This document shows, one piece after another, positions 10,620 to 24,354 of a stretch of 46,466 bases of DNA (positions within the stretch are counted from its first letter, which is position 1; every line of letters starts with the position of its first letter). Position numbers and translations under genes: made by a program. The DNA is taken from NCBI RefSeq assembly GCF_002869765.1, contig NZ_PNOR01000034.1, positions 1-46,466 of the forward strand, given 5' to 3'. The notes beneath the pieces are model-generated. The model saw only the letters and a program-made list of their open reading frames with translations, made no database searches and was not told the DNA's origin. Source of the stretch: Deinococcus planocerae (GTDB lineage: Bacteria; Deinococcota; Deinococci; Deinococcales; Deinococcaceae).

Positions 10620-11141
10620 TCAGAACTCGACGGTCTCGTTCGTCCCCAGGTCGGTCGCGGCCTTGCCCGTGACGGCGGCGCGCGCCTGCGCGAAGAGGTT
10701 TTTGATCTTGCCGTCGCTGCCCCAGTACTCGCCGCCCTGCGCCTCGATCTTCACGAGCTGGAGGCTGGGGTCGTCGATCCCGCCCGGGAAGTAGGCCTGG
10801 TAGGCGTCGCTCCAGAGTTCTTCGAGCTTGGCGCGGTCCTCCACGAGCTGCGCCGCCCCGCTGATGCTGACGTAGGCGCCCTTGCCGTGGTCGACGTAGG
10901 CGACGCCCACCTGCGGGCGCGCCGCCATGCACCGCACCTGCTTGGTGTCCTTGCCGCCCAGGAACCACACGTCCCCGTCGAACTCCGCCTGCCGGGTCGT
11001 CATGGGGTGGGCCTGGAGGTGCCCCTCGTCGGTCACCACCGTGAGGATGGCGATGGGCACGTTCTTCATGACCTCGGTCATGGCCTGGATCGTCTCTTCG
11101 CGGCTGAGATGGCTTTGCTCGGGCGTGTTGACCTGACTCAT
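10620..11141 (-). CDS. Pyridoxamine 5'-phosphate oxidase-fold protein, general stress protein 26-like
   Basis: A 173-aa split-barrel flavin-binding protein. The segments VPIAILTVVTDEGHLQAHPM, DVWFLGGKDTKQVRCMAARP and VGVAYVDHGKGAYVSISGAA follow the strand order of general stress protein 26 / PNPOx-like proteins. The later ELWSDAYQAYFPGGIDDP and VKIEAQGGEYWGSD are also typical. Proteins of this type bind FMN or F420-like cofactors and are often stress-induced; the actual reaction here is unknown. It is not the PdxH enzyme, which has a different C-terminus. No Shine-Dalgarno sequence or clear -10 box precedes ATG 11141. Confidence 0.87.
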   Translation of the reverse strand: MSQVNTPEQSHLSREETIQAMTEVMKNVPIAILTVVTDEGHLQAHPMTTRQAEFDGDVWFLGGKDTKQVRCMAARPQVGVAYVDHGKGAYVSISGAAQLVEDRAKLEELWSDAYQAYFPGGIDDPSLQLVKIEAQGGEYWGSDGKIKNLFAQARAAVTGKAATDLGTNETVEF

Positions 11142-11223
11142 GGGCCGAGCTTGGCACGCCCCTTTTCGCCCACTCTGGGGGCACGGGCACCGTCTAAAGG
11201 TTCCCGTCACGTTGGGTGAGGCT

Positions 11224-12480
11224 TCAGGTCGTGGCCCGGCGGTGCGCCGCGTCGGGCACGTTGCGCACGAGCACCACCCCCGCCAGGAAGAACAGCGCGG
11301 CGATCCCGAAGACGAGGGTGTAGCCCAGGTTTCCGCCCTGCGCGTTCCCCCAGTCGAGGAGGGCCCCCTGCGGCGCGCTCGTCATCTGCGGCGCCACGAA
11401 GGCGACGTGCCAGATGCCCATGTCGCGGGCGTAGCTGCTCGCGCTGGGCATCGCGTCGCTGCCAAGCGCCCAGTCCACGCTCGTAAACGCCCCGAAGCCC
11501 AGCCCGAAGGCCACCGCGAGGACGAGCGCCACGGGGTAACTCGGCGCGACGAGCAGCCCCAGCGCGGCGGCGGCCATCACCCCGCCCGCCACGTAGATCA
11601 CCGGCTTGCGCCCGATGCGGTCGCTGATCCGCCCCCCCACGAGCGCCGAGGCGATGCTCCCCGCGATGATGCACACGAGCATCACGCTGGTGCTCGTCCC
11701 CGCGTCGCGCTGCCCGAGTACGTCCGCGTTGTAAAACTGCAAGAAGGGCTGCACGCTGTACTGGCCGAGCGCGAAGAGCACCCGCGTCACGAACACCCAG
11801 AAAAAGGGCTGGTGCGCGAAGAGTTCCCGCCAGGAGAGGGTCGGCCCCCCCGCCGCCTGGGGGGCGGGCCCCGCCGTCTCCGGCACCCCGCGCAGGGTGA
11901 TCAGCGCCGGGATCAGCAGCACGGCGGCGATCAGGGCGAAGGAGACGATCACCGGCAACTTGAGGAGACCGATCACGAACGCGGCGACCGCGCCGAGGAG
12001 TTGCCCGACCGCCTGAAGCATCGCCATCACGCCGCTGTAACGCCCGCGCTCCCCCGGCGCCACGAGCTGCGGAATCAGGGCGCTGTAGGGCGCCGTCGCG
12101 TAGTTGTTGCCGAACTGCACGAGGACAAAGCCCAGCACGTACACCCAGAAGCCGCCCAAGCCGCTCAGCGAGGTCGCCGCGAAGGCCATCACCGCCAGGC
12201 CCGCGAGGTTGACCCCCACCCCTAGGCGGATATAGGGCACCCGCCGCCCCGTGCGGTCGCTGTGGGCCCCGACCAGAGGCGGCAACACGAGGGCGATCAG
12301 GGCGCCGACGAGGAGCAGGACGCCGAGGTAGGTGCCCTTCTGCCCCTCGCCTACGAAGCGCACGACGTTGGCGGGCAGCAGGATCAACAGCAGCAGCAGC
12401 CAGTGGAAGGCCGTGCCGAACCAGAAGGCGGACAGCACCCACGGGCTGACGCGCGGGGACGCGGGGGAGAGGCTCGTCAT
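11224..12480 (-). CDS. Major facilitator superfamily transporter
   Basis: A 418-aa protein with about 12 membrane segments. The loop [17 protein letters not shown] between helices 2 and 3, and its counterpart [15 protein letters not shown] in the second half, are the MFS signature repeats. The N-terminal sequence ([20 protein letters not shown]) and loop [20 protein letters not shown] resemble the sugar/cation symporter-like branch, but the substrate cannot be told. The start at ATG 12480 is chosen because TATACT lies 8 bases upstream; an alternative ATG at 12507 would lie upstream of that box. It is monocistronic. Confidence 0.85.
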   Translation of the reverse strand: MTSLSPASPRVSPWVLSAFWFGTAFHWLLLLLILLPANVVRFVGEGQKGTYLGVLLLVGALIALVLPPLVGAHSDRTGRRVPYIRLGVGVNLAGLAVMAFAATSLSGLGGFWVYVLGFVLVQFGNNYATAPYSALIPQLVAPGERGRYSGVMAMLQAVGQLLGAVAAFVIGLLKLPVIVSFALIAAVLLIPALITLRGVPETAGPAPQAAGGPTLSWRELFAHQPFFWVFVTRVLFALGQYSVQPFLQFYNADVLGQRDAGTSTSVMLVCIIAGSIASALVGGRISDRIGRKPVIYVAGGVMAAAALGLLVAPSYPVALVLAVAFGLGFGAFTSVDWALGSDAMPSASSYARDMGIWHVAFVAPQMTSAPQGALLDWGNAQGGNLGYTLVFGIAALFFLAGVVLVRNVPDAAHRRATT

Positions 12481-12488
12481 CTGGGGCG

Positions 12489-12494
12489 AGTATA
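12489..12494 (-). promoter_or_regulatory. -10 box of leaderless MFS gene promoter
   Basis: TATACT on the minus strand, 8 bases before ATG 12480 and with no ribosome binding site between. Confidence 0.55.
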
Positions 12495-12569
12495 GTCGCG
12501 TCTTCATCGGCCTTTTACGTATCCGGGCAGGTGTGGGGAGCGCAGCAATTCGGCGGCGAGGACGCGCGT

Positions 12570-12575
12570 CAGACT
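12570..12575 (+). promoter_or_regulatory. Possible -10 box (CAGACT) of a leaderless promoter
   Basis: CAGACT ends 7 bases before ATG 12583. It differs from the TANNNT pattern at the first base, so it is weaker than the others. Confidence 0.35.
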
Positions 12576-12582
12576 GCCTGCC

Positions 12583-12873
12583 ATGAACCTCGAAGACGCC
12601 CTCCTCGCCTTCCGCGCCGCCTTCCACTACGACCACCCCGAGGGCCTGAAGATCGAGCCCCGGGTCGAGGGCCAGACCCTGCGCGTCGAGGTGCGCCACC
12701 AGGACGTGAACGCCCTGCGCGGCTTCGACGTGGTGGCCCAGCCCCTGGAGACCGAGGAGCGCGACGCCGTGCAGCTCGGCGAGGACGTGGCCCGCGTGGT
12801 CGAGCAGGAACTGATGTACGGCCAGCTCCCCGGCCAGCACGAGGACGGATCGTTCAAGCGCGTCGTGGTCTGA
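12583..12873 (+). CDS. Conserved-looking protein of unknown function, 96 aa
   Basis: I do not recognise it with certainty; it resembles the small Deinococcus-Thermus proteins of unknown function. It is a compact soluble alpha/beta protein: helix ([17 protein letters not shown]), two strands ([20 protein letters not shown]), a Val-rich segment, a helix ([18 protein letters not shown]) and a final strand (FKRVVV). No signal peptide or cysteine. It has its own terminator and probably its own promoter. Confidence 0.6.
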   Translation: MNLEDALLAFRAAFHYDHPEGLKIEPRVEGQTLRVEVRHQDVNALRGFDVVAQPLETEERDAVQLGEDVARVVEQELMYGQLPGQHEDGSFKRVVV

Positions 12874-12890
12874 GCGCCGCAGGGAAGGGG

Positions 12891-12927
12891 GAGCGGGGCC
12901 CCGTGCGGCTCCGCTCTTCTTTCATTT
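12891..12927 (+). terminator. Terminator after the 12583 gene
   Basis: GAGCGGGGCC (12891-12900) pairs with GGCTCCGCTC (12907-12916) over a 6-base loop, 9 Watson-Crick pairs and one G-U pair, followed by TTCTTTCATTT. It starts 18 bases after the stop. Confidence 0.7.
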
Positions 12928-13046
12928 GCCCCGAGCACGAGGAGACCGAAAGGCCGTCCCCCGAGTGAAGCTAAGGGGTCTGCTCCGTTGCCCTCAGCCT
13001 GACAGCGTGTTGCTGCCCACTGAGTTGATCTGCGTCTGAACCCACC

Positions 13047-13811
13047 TCACGCTCGGTCCGGCAACCCGTCCCAGAAGCCTTGCAGGTCGGAGGCGAGGGG
13101 CACCTCCGCGACGAACTGGGTGCCTCCCCAGGGGAAGGCGATTCGCGCGGCGTGGAGCGCCTGCCGGGGCAGCAGGAGCCGCGCCGTCAGCTCCGGCGTC
13201 TGCCCCGCCTCCATGAAGTCGAGAAAGGCCTGCGGGTCGCGCCCGTAGATCTTGTCCCCGACCATCGGCAGCCCGAGGTGCGCGAGGTGCGCCCGAATCT
13301 GGTGCAGGCGTCCCGAGCGCGGATACGCCTCGATCATGGCGAAGCCCGCCCGCCGTCCCACCACCCGGAAGTCGGTGACGGCGGGCCGCCCGTTCGGCAC
13401 GACCGCCTGCCGGATCGCCACCCGGTTCGCCCCGCCCAGCCCCAGGTCGCCCAGCGGCGCGTCGAGCGTGCGCCGCTCCCACTCCGGCCCCCCGTGGACG
13501 ACGGCGAGGTACGTCTTGCCGACGATGTGTTCCTTGAAGAGGGTGAAAAAGCGCCGCGCGGCGTCGGGGTCACGGCTCAGGAGTTGCGCCCCGCTCGTCT
13601 CCCGGTCGAGGCGGTGGGGTGGCGCGAGGCCTTGCTCTCCCGTCTCCGCCCGCAGGAAGGTCAGCACGTCGGGCACGTCCACCCGGGCCCGTACCGGATG
13701 GGTCAGCCACAGCGCGGGCTTGTGGACCACGTAAAAGTCGGGGTGCTCGACGACGACGCGCGGCCTCTCGGTGGGCGGCAGGAGGGGGGCGCGGGACATG
13801 GGGAGGGTCAC
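13047..13811 (-). CDS. RluA-family RNA pseudouridine synthase
   Basis: A 254-aa enzyme that isomerises specific uridines in rRNA or tRNA. The catalytic motif [13 protein letters not shown] carries the essential Asp. The supporting motifs [13 protein letters not shown] (residues about 30-45), [20 protein letters not shown] and [13 protein letters not shown] are in the expected order. It lacks an N-terminal S4 domain, so it belongs to the short RluA/TruC-like group; the exact target is not predictable. GTG 13811 has GGGAGG 7-8 bases upstream; ATG 13799 is an alternative. It begins only 2 bases after the stop of the upstream FMN reductase gene, so the two form an operon. Confidence 0.92.
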   Translation of the reverse strand: MTLPMSRAPLLPPTERPRVVVEHPDFYVVHKPALWLTHPVRARVDVPDVLTFLRAETGEQGLAPPHRLDRETSGAQLLSRDPDAARRFFTLFKEHIVGKTYLAVVHGGPEWERRTLDAPLGDLGLGGANRVAIRQAVVPNGRPAVTDFRVVGRRAGFAMIEAYPRSGRLHQIRAHLAHLGLPMVGDKIYGRDPQAFLDFMEAGQTPELTARLLLPRQALHAARIAFPWGGTQFVAEVPLASDLQGFWDGLPDRA

Positions 13812-13813
13812 CC

Positions 13814-14404
13814 TCAGACCTCCCACACCGAGTGGTAAGGGCGGTTTTTCAAGCGGGCGGCGAGGTCCATCCCGCGCTCGACCGTCCGCGTCAGCCGTTC
13901 CGCGAGCCACTCGCCCGGCACCCCGTCCGCCGCCCACTCGGCGGAGGTGGCGTAGGCGAAGTGCGGATTGACCACGCAACGGAAGTCCGTCATCAGCCCG
14001 AAGGCGAGGGCCCCGTGGCTGAGGTAGCCGTGATTCAACCCGCCCGACACCAGAAACGTGACGGGTCGGTCAAACCACGCGCCGTGCAGCCCGCGCTCGG
14101 GGTCGGTGCTGCCCGTGAGTTCCACGAGGTTCTTCACCCCCGCCCCCAGCCCCCAGTTGTACACGGGCACGCCGAGAAACACGCCGTCCGCCTCCCGGAT
14201 CGCCCGGTGGTACAGCTCGGCGTTGGGGTGCGTGTAGCAGGCGTCGTTGTCGAAGAGGGGCAGCGGCGTCTCGCGCAGGTCGAGGAGGGTGACCGTGTGC
14301 TCCTCCTCGCGGAGCTGCGCCGCCGCCAGCCCGGTCATCCAGCGGCTGCGGCTGACAGGATCGAGGCTGGTCGAGAGCACGGTGAGGCGCAGCGGCGGGG
14401 TCAC
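13814..14404 (-). CDS. NADPH-dependent FMN reductase family flavoprotein
   Basis: A 196-aa flavodoxin-fold protein. The phosphate-binding loop near the N-terminus ([14 protein letters not shown]) and the flavin-binding segment [20 protein letters not shown] match the SsuE/azoreductase-like NAD(P)H:FMN reductase family. These enzymes reduce FMN or quinones in the cytoplasm; the in vivo substrate is open. GTG 14404 lies 7 bases after a TACCCT -10 box, so a leaderless mRNA is likely. The downstream pseudouridine synthase gene is co-transcribed. Confidence 0.85.
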   Translation of the reverse strand: MTPPLRLTVLSTSLDPVSRSRWMTGLAAAQLREEEHTVTLLDLRETPLPLFDNDACYTHPNAELYHRAIREADGVFLGVPVYNWGLGAGVKNLVELTGSTDPERGLHGAWFDRPVTFLVSGGLNHGYLSHGALAFGLMTDFRCVVNPHFAYATSAEWAADGVPGEWLAERLTRTVERGMDLAARLKNRPYHSVWEV

Positions 14405-14411
14405 GCGGGGC

Positions 14412-14417
14412 AGGGTA
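14412..14417 (-). promoter_or_regulatory. -10 box of leaderless FMN reductase promoter
   Basis: TACCCT on the minus strand, 7 bases before GTG 14404. Confidence 0.5.
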
Positions 14418-14566
14418 GCAGGGGAGGGGCCGCCCCACCGGAGGGCTTCACGCTTTCGCCTGCCTCGGCGGGACCAGGCCCGTGCTGAACGGGAGGGGGA
14501 GTGGGGCAGGCATTTCGCAAGTCTCCCTAAGCCACCCGGCGCACGTTCCTGCCGGGGGGGCGTTGT

Positions 14567-14572
14567 TATGCT
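14567..14572 (+). promoter_or_regulatory. -10 box of leaderless mutS2 promoter
   Basis: TATGCT ends 6 bases before the GTG start at 14579, with no ribosome binding site. Confidence 0.55.
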
Positions 14573-14578
14573 CCGCAC

Positions 14579-16867
<2,289 letters not shown>

Positions 16868-16971
16868 GGGGCCCAGTCAGGAGAGCGTCAGAGAGGGGTG
16901 GAAGCCGACTATTTTCTGTGAAGTTCCTTGCACAGCCACGGTGTCTGTCTAGACCGTCGCCCGGCCTCTTC

Positions 16972-16977
16972 TAGGGT
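16972..16977 (+). promoter_or_regulatory. Possible -10 box of the 16997 gene
   Basis: TAGGGT lies 11 bases before an out-of-frame ATG (16989) and 19 bases before the proposed GTG start (16997). The spacing is looser than at the other sites. Confidence 0.35.
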
Positions 16978-16996
16978 TGCCCCTCACGATGCTGGG

Positions 16997-17998
16997 GTGG
17001 TTCACCGTCTTCCTCGCTTCCTGAAGGCTGGGGCCGTCGCGCTGGCGCTGAGCCCGTCTGCCGTCGCTGCTGCCCAGCCGGGGCCCCCGGCGTTCGGCGG
17101 GTTTCATCTGCCCGCGAACTACCTGTCGCGCTTCTCGACCACCGAGCTGCTCGCCTCGAACGAGGTGGGGTTCGGGGTGCGGTATTTTCCGCTTCCCCTG
17201 AGCCAGGACATCCGGGTCACGCTCGCCCGGCAGCCGCAGTACTGGGAGTACAACGTCAGCACGCGATTGAGTGAGACGACCTTCGCCGTGGGGGTCTTCA
17301 ACAACGGCTCGGCGGCGGCCTCCGGGATTCCCCGGCTGGAGGTCACGCACGACCCCTTCAAGGGGGTCCAGTTTAGCGGACTACTCCAGGGCAACACGGC
17401 CTACTCGCGCTTTACGGGAGGGTACGCCTTCACGGTGGCGGCAGACCGGGTGCGCGTGCTGAACAACGTGGGCGTCGCCTACGACTCCCAGGGCGACCGT
17501 GAAGTCGTGGCGCCCTACACCCAGACCCAGGTCGGCGGGGGGAACGGGCGTTCCCTCGGTCGCCTGAACACCTATTTCAGCTCCACGGCACGCGTCTTCA
17601 CCTTCCCGGTGCAGCGGCAGGCACAGGGCAGCATCGACCTCTACGCCGCCGCCAACATCACACCCACCACGGGGCTCACCTTCGACGGCTCGCACCTGGA
17701 GCGCTTCGCGGTGGGGAAGGTGCCCGTGGACGACCTGAACTTCGCCCGTTATCAGGAGTCCAACTTCAGCGTGACCTACCGCCTGCCCGCCGCGCGGACG
17801 CCGCCCGCCTTCACCCTGGGCGCCGTGCGGACCCGCGTGACCCGCGACTGGACGAGCGACTACACCTACCTGCGCAACGACGTCCTCTTCCGGGTGGAGG
17901 CCCTGCCCACGCTGATCGGGCCCAGCATCGGCTACCAGTGGTCGCCCGAGGGCACCCCCAATCGCTGGCTGATCAGCCTTTCCTTCCTGCCGAAGTAA
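16997..17998 (+). CDS. Exported beta-rich protein, possible outer-membrane barrel
   Basis: With GTG 16997 the 333-aa protein begins with a clear signal peptide ([20 protein letters not shown], then cleavage near AVAAAQ). The rest is a series of alternating amphipathic strands with regular turns ([51 protein letters not shown]) and an end ([11 protein letters not shown]) like the last strand of a barrel. There are no cysteines and no known motif. Deinococcus has an outer membrane, so a transport or assembly barrel is plausible, including an LptD-like C-terminal region, but this is inference. It is monocistronic with a terminator. The far upstream GTG/ATG starts are less likely because they precede the signal peptide. 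Confidence 0.65.
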   Translation: MVHRLPRFLKAGAVALALSPSAVAAAQPGPPAFGGFHLPANYLSRFSTTELLASNEVGFGVRYFPLPLSQDIRVTLARQPQYWEYNVSTRLSETTFAVGVFNNGSAAASGIPRLEVTHDPFKGVQFSGLLQGNTAYSRFTGGYAFTVAADRVRVLNNVGVAYDSQGDREVVAPYTQTQVGGGNGRSLGRLNTYFSSTARVFTFPVQRQAQGSIDLYAAANITPTTGLTFDGSHLERFAVGKVPVDDLNFARYQESNFSVTYRLPAARTPPAFTLGAVRTRVTRDWTSDYTYLRNDVLFRVEALPTLIGPSIGYQWSPEGTPNRWLISLSFLPK

Positions 17999-18016
17999 AC
18001 GCTTCCCCAGGCCTAG

Positions 18017-18047
18017 AGGGGGACGGTCGTGTGGGGCCGTTCCCCCT
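18017..18047 (+). terminator. Terminator of the 16997 gene
   Basis: AGGGGGACGG (18017-18026) pairs with CCGTTCCCCCT (18037-18047), one base bulged, 10-base loop. It lies about 20 bases past the stop. Confidence 0.55.
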
Positions 18048-18223
18048 CACTTCATCGACGCCGAGCGCTTCTCCAGGATGGTGGGTGGGGGAGGGATTGC
18101 CCCCGCCACGCCCTGACCGCGCCGTCACCTCCGCGTTGCCGCCGAAACGGGGCTGTGGCAGAATGCTGGGCAATTCCCAGCACCCCTTTCCCCTTTTCTC
18201 ACACACTTGAAGTGGAGGCCGCA

Positions 18224-18712
18224 GTGGTACACGCGACGAGACAGGTCAGACTCACCCGCGAGGGGTACGCCCGCCTGGAGCGCACCCTGGAGCAGGAGCA
18301 GCGGCGCCTCGCGGAGGCGACCCGCATCCTGCAAGAGCAGATGGAGACGAGCGCCGACAACGAGGACACCGGTCTGGAAGACGCCAAGCGCGAGAAGATG
18401 GGGATCGAGGCCCGCATCGAGGAGCTCGAAGACACCCTTGCCCGCGCCTCGATCATCGAGGATCACGGGCAGGACGACCAGATCACGCTGGGCGCGGTGG
18501 TCGCCCTCGCCAACGAGACGACGGGCAAGGACATGCGCGTGCAGGTCGTCAGCGTGCCTGAGGCGGCGGTCTTGGGCGGCAGCGTCCCGCGCATCAGCGA
18601 GGACAGCCCGGTGGGCCGCGCGATGATGGGCCGCAAGGTGGGCGACTCCTTCGTCGTGAACCTCGGCAACGGCAAGCAGGTCAAGTACCGGGTCAAGACC
18701 GTCGAGTATTGA
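18224..18712 (+). CDS. Gre-family transcription factor, Gfh1-like
   Basis: A 162-aa protein with an N-terminal coiled coil (residues 8-75) and a C-terminal FKBP-like globular domain that binds RNA polymerase at the secondary channel. It looks like GreA, but the coiled-coil sequence ([20 protein letters not shown], then [20 protein letters not shown]) matches what I recall of Thermus Gfh1, an anti-Gre factor that blocks the channel instead of stimulating transcript cleavage. The tip is acidic (DNED) but lacks the GreA pattern DLSENAEY. GTG 18224 is preceded by GGAGG at 6 bases. It is followed by an inverted repeat and then lysS, a neighbour often seen near greA. Gfh1-type activity is inferred from similarity only. 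Confidence 0.8.
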   Translation: MVHATRQVRLTREGYARLERTLEQEQRRLAEATRILQEQMETSADNEDTGLEDAKREKMGIEARIEELEDTLARASIIEDHGQDDQITLGAVVALANETTGKDMRVQVVSVPEAAVLGGSVPRISEDSPVGRAMMGRKVGDSFVVNLGNGKQVKYRVKTVEY

Positions 18713-18728
18713 AGGGCGAAGGCGGAAG

Positions 18729-18766
18729 GCAGAAGGCGCCGGGATGGCCTTCTGCCTTCCACCTTC
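18729..18766 (+). terminator. 14-bp inverted repeat, probable terminator, word-like repeat
   Basis: GGAAGGCAGAAGGC and GCCTTCTGCCTTCC are perfect 14-base reverse complements with an about 9-base loop, beginning about 12 bases after the Gfh1-like stop. The flanks repeat the same AAGGC/GCCTT words. Related sequences occur at 33197-33284 and 37219-37253. Confidence 0.65.
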
Positions 18767-18773
18767 TGCCTCC

Positions 18774-18779
18774 TATACT
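18774..18779 (+). promoter_or_regulatory. -10 box of leaderless lysS promoter
   Basis: TATACT ends 7 bases before ATG 18787. No Shine-Dalgarno sequence. Confidence 0.6.
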
Positions 18780-18786
18780 CCCCCTC

Positions 18787-20346
18787 ATGCCTGGCGACGC
18801 CTCCACTCCCGACCCCCGCCGCGAGGGCCTGCACGAGCAGACCGTCAGCCGCCTGAACAACCTCCAGGCCTGGCGCGAGGCGGGGCTCGAGCCCTTCCCG
18901 TACCGCTTCTCCCAGACCCATCACGCCCGCGACGTGATCAAGGCCCACCCGCCGGACGACGAGGGCAGGTTGGAACCCGGGCAGGAGTGGCCGGAGGAGA
19001 CCTACTCGCTCGCGGGCCGCGTCACCCTGCTGCGCCACATGGGCAAGGCCGCTTTCGCCGACCTGGGGGACGAGGACGGGCGGATTCAGCTCCACTTCAG
19101 CAAGGGGGACACGGAGCAGTTCGAGGCCACCAAGCGGATCGACCTCGGCGACATCATCGGCGTGACGGGCTTTCCCTTCGTCACGCGGACGGGGCAGCTC
19201 ACCCTGCGGGTGAAGTCGTGGCAGCCCCTCGTCAAGAGCCTGCACCCCCTCCCCAGCAAGTTCCACGGGTTGCAGGACGAGGAACTGCGCGCCCGCCGCC
19301 GCTACCTAGACCTGATGGTGAGCTCCGAGCGGCGCGAGGCGTACCGCACCCGTGCCCGCGCCATCGGCTACATCCGCCGTTTCCTCGACGAGCGCGGCTT
19401 CCTGGAGGTGGAAGGCCCCACCTTACAGGTCGTGCCGGGCGGCACCGAGGCGCGGCCTTTCAAGACCTTCCACAACGCGCTGGGGCACGAGTTCTCGCTG
19501 CGCATCAGCCTGGAGCTGTACCTCAAGCGTCTCCTCGTCGGCGGTTTCGAGCGGGTGTACGAGATCGGGCGCAACTACCGCAACGAGGGCATCGACCGCA
19601 CCCACAACCCCGAATTCACCATGCTGGAGGCGTACTTCGCCTACGGCGACTACGGGGACATGATGTGCCTCGTCGAGGAGCTGCTCCACGGCCTCGTCAC
19701 CGAGGTGAAGGGTGAGCCGCGGCTGGCCTACGGGGGCCAGGAGGTGGACTTCAGCCTGCCGTTCAAGCGGCTCGACTTCGTGACGGCGCTGCAACAGGCC
19801 GCCGGGCTCGACTTCGACCCCACCGACCTCGCCCGGTTGCGTGCGTGGACCGACGAGCGTCACCCCGAGTTGCGGAAGGTCCCCGACTACAAGCTCCTCG
19901 ACAAGCTCTTCGGCGAGTACGTGGAGCACACGCTGATCCACCCCACCTTCGTCACCGACGTGCCGCTGGCGATCAGCCCGCTGGTGAAGGCGCACCGCAG
20001 CCGCCCGGGTCTCGCGGAGCGCGCCGACCTCTTCGTGGCGGGCTTCGAGCTGGCGCCGATCTACTCCGAGCTCAACGACGCCCTCGACCAGCGCGCCCGC
20101 TTCGAGGCGCAGTCCGCCCGACGCGACGCCGGGGACGAGGAGGCCCACGAGCAGGACGAGGACTTCCTGCTCGCCCTGGAGTACGGGATGCCGCCCGCCG
20201 CGGGAATGGGGATGGGGATGGACCGCCTGACCATGCTGCTAACCGACAGCGACTCCATCCGCGACGTGCTGCTCTTCCCCCTGCTGCGCCCCGAGGGTCA
20301 GGGCCGTTCGGGAGAAGAGGCCGGAGGCGATTCCCCAGAGAGGTGA
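18787..20346 (+). CDS. lysS: Lysine--tRNA ligase, class II
   Basis: A 519-aa cytoplasmic enzyme that charges tRNA-Lys. The N-terminal OB-fold anticodon-binding domain covers about 60-170 ([20 protein letters not shown]). The class II core includes motif 1 around [16 protein letters not shown], motif 2 [20 protein letters not shown] and motif 3 [20 protein letters not shown]. The C-terminus extends about 20 charged residues beyond LFPLLRPEG. The first 10 residues are also non-conserved. The start is fixed by the -10 box just upstream. It is transcribed in the same direction as the Gfh1-like gene but separated from it by a terminator-like repeat. Confidence 0.97.
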   Translation: MPGDASTPDPRREGLHEQTVSRLNNLQAWREAGLEPFPYRFSQTHHARDVIKAHPPDDEGRLEPGQEWPEETYSLAGRVTLLRHMGKAAFADLGDEDGRIQLHFSKGDTEQFEATKRIDLGDIIGVTGFPFVTRTGQLTLRVKSWQPLVKSLHPLPSKFHGLQDEELRARRRYLDLMVSSERREAYRTRARAIGYIRRFLDERGFLEVEGPTLQVVPGGTEARPFKTFHNALGHEFSLRISLELYLKRLLVGGFERVYEIGRNYRNEGIDRTHNPEFTMLEAYFAYGDYGDMMCLVEELLHGLVTEVKGEPRLAYGGQEVDFSLPFKRLDFVTALQQAAGLDFDPTDLARLRAWTDERHPELRKVPDYKLLDKLFGEYVEHTLIHPTFVTDVPLAISPLVKAHRSRPGLAERADLFVAGFELAPIYSELNDALDQRARFEAQSARRDAGDEEAHEQDEDFLLALEYGMPPAAGMGMGMDRLTMLLTDSDSIRDVLLFPLLRPEGQGRSGEEAGGDSPER

Positions 20347-20376
20347 CCCTCCGTGCCGCGATAAGAGCGTCGTGAG

Positions 20377-20409
20377 GCGGGGCTGGGGGGAGTGACCTCC
20401 GGCCCCGTC
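20377..20409 (+). terminator. Probable lysS terminator
   Basis: GCGGGGCTGG and CCGGCCCCGT can pair with one mismatch or G-U pair across a G-rich loop, about 30 bases after the lysS stop. Confidence 0.4.
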
Positions 20410-20441
20410 CACTGTTACCCCTGCGGTAGCGACGTGAATTC

Positions 20442-20480
20442 GTTTGTTCTTTTGACAAACAAAAACCGATGAGGCAAGAT
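20442..20480 (+). promoter_or_regulatory. Promoter with overlapping ROK-type operator
   Basis: TTGACA (20452-20457) and CAAGAT (20475-20480) are separated by 17 bases, a -35/-10 pair. GTTTGT (20442-20447) and ACAAAC (20455-20460) form an inverted repeat that overlaps the -35. This resembles the TTTGTT...AACAAA operators of XylR-type ROK repressors. The regulator gene follows, so autoregulation of the sugar operon is likely. Confidence 0.55.
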
Positions 20481-20574
20481 GAGTCCTGTAACAAGACTTC
20501 CTGAAGAACGCTTCGCGGGGGCCCCGGCCTCCCGCTCACGCTCCTGACCCGTCGCCCAGCCCCCTGGAGTTCCC

Positions 20575-21899
<1,325 letters not shown>

Positions 21900-21903
<4 letters not shown>

Positions 21904-23135
21904 AGAAAGCTCTTTTGATCGCCGCCGCCCTGACCGTGACGGGCACCGCCTCCGCCGCCGGGAAGCTCGAAATCTTCTCGTGGTGGTCCGGGGACGAGGG
22001 TCCGGCCCTCGACGCCCTCGTCAAGCTCTACAAGCAGCGCTACCCCACGGTGGCCGTGGACAACGCGACCGTCTCGGGCGGCGCGGGCACGAACGCCAAG
22101 GCGGTGCTCAAGACCCGGATGCTCGGCGGCACGCCCCCCGACTCCTTCCAGGTGCACGCCGGGCAGGAACTCATCGGCACCTGGGTCGTGGCGAACCGTA
22201 TGGAGGACCTCAGCGGCCTCTTCAAGTCCGAGGGCTGGGACAAGGCGTTTCCCAAGGACGTGATCGGGCTGCTCTCCGCGAAGGGCGGCATCTGGAGCGT
22301 GCCCGTCAACGTCCACCGCTCGAACGTGATGTGGTACAACCCCGCCAAGCTTAAGGCTTGGGGCGTCACCGCGCCCAAAACCTGGGCCGAGTTCCTGACG
22401 ACCTGCAACACGCTCAAGGCCAAGGGCGTCGCCGCGCCCCTCGTGGTGGGCGAGAACTGGACCCAGCAGCACCTCTGGGAGAGCGTGATGATCGGCACGC
22501 TGGGGGCCCAGGGCTGGCAAAACCTGTGGACCGGCAAGACCAAGTTCACCGACCCCAAGGTCGTGCAGGGCTTCACCACCTTCGGGCGGGTGATGGACTG
22601 CGCCAACAAGGACGCCTCCGGCCTGAGCTGGCAGCAGGCTTCTGACCGTATCGCCGACGGCACGAGCGCTTTCAACATTATGGGCGACTGGGCCGCCGGG
22701 TACTTCACGACGACCAAGAAGCTCCAGCCCAACACCGGCTTCGGGTTCACGCCCAGCCCCGGCACGAGCGGCACCTTCGTGATGCTCGCCGACTCCTTCG
22801 GCCTGCCCAAGGGCGCCAAGAACCGCACCGAGGCGCTGAACTGGCTGAGGCTGATGGGCTCGAAGGCCGGGCAGGACGCCTTCAACCCCCTGAAGGGCTC
22901 CATCGCCGCCCGCACCGACTCCGACCTGAGCAAGTACAACACCTACAGCCGCTCGGCTGCCGCCGACTGGAAGCGCAACAAGATCGTGGGCTCGCTCGTC
23001 CACGGCGCCGTCGCCCCCGAGAGCTTCATGAGTGCGTTCGGCGCGGTGATCGACCAGTTCGTCGCCAGCAAGAACGCCCAGGGCGCCGCCGCCGCCGCCC
23101 AGCAGCTCGCCACCCGCTCGGGCATCGGCCAGTAA
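21900..23135 (+). CDS. Sugar ABC transporter substrate-binding protein, glucose/galactose-type
   Basis: A 411-aa exported binding protein with signal peptide [19 protein letters not shown] (cleavage near residue 19). The mature sequence ([49 protein letters not shown], and near the end [18 protein letters not shown]) is very close to what I recall of the Thermus thermophilus glucose/galactose-binding protein. Several Trp residues of the sugar pocket are visible. It captures monosaccharide in the periplasm and delivers it to the two permeases encoded next. GGAGG lies 7 bases before ATG 21900. A long hairpin separates it from the first permease gene, which probably raises its relative expression. 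Confidence 0.92.
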
Positions 23136-23141
23136 AAGACA

Positions 23142-23208
23142 GGACGCAGGGCGCGGTACGCAGGGCGCGGTGGACTCGACCGCGCACCGCGTACCGCTTC
23201 CCGCGTCC
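23142..23208. repeat. Large imperfect inverted repeat, binding protein-permease spacer
   Basis: Positions 23142-23170 pair with 23180-23208: 24 of 29 positions complementary, 9-base loop. Both arms are built from GGACGC/GCGCGGTACGC words. As an mRNA stem it would protect the upstream message or attenuate the permease genes. Confidence 0.75.
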
Positions 23209-23229
23209 CGAACAAGAGGTGAAGCACCC

Positions 23230-24350
<1,121 letters not shown>

Positions 24351-24354
<4 letters not shown>

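Noticed and set aside
18224..18712. Calling this gene greA
   Set aside because: The coiled-coil wording fits Gfh1 better and the GreA tip motif is missing; kept as Gre-family, Gfh1-like.
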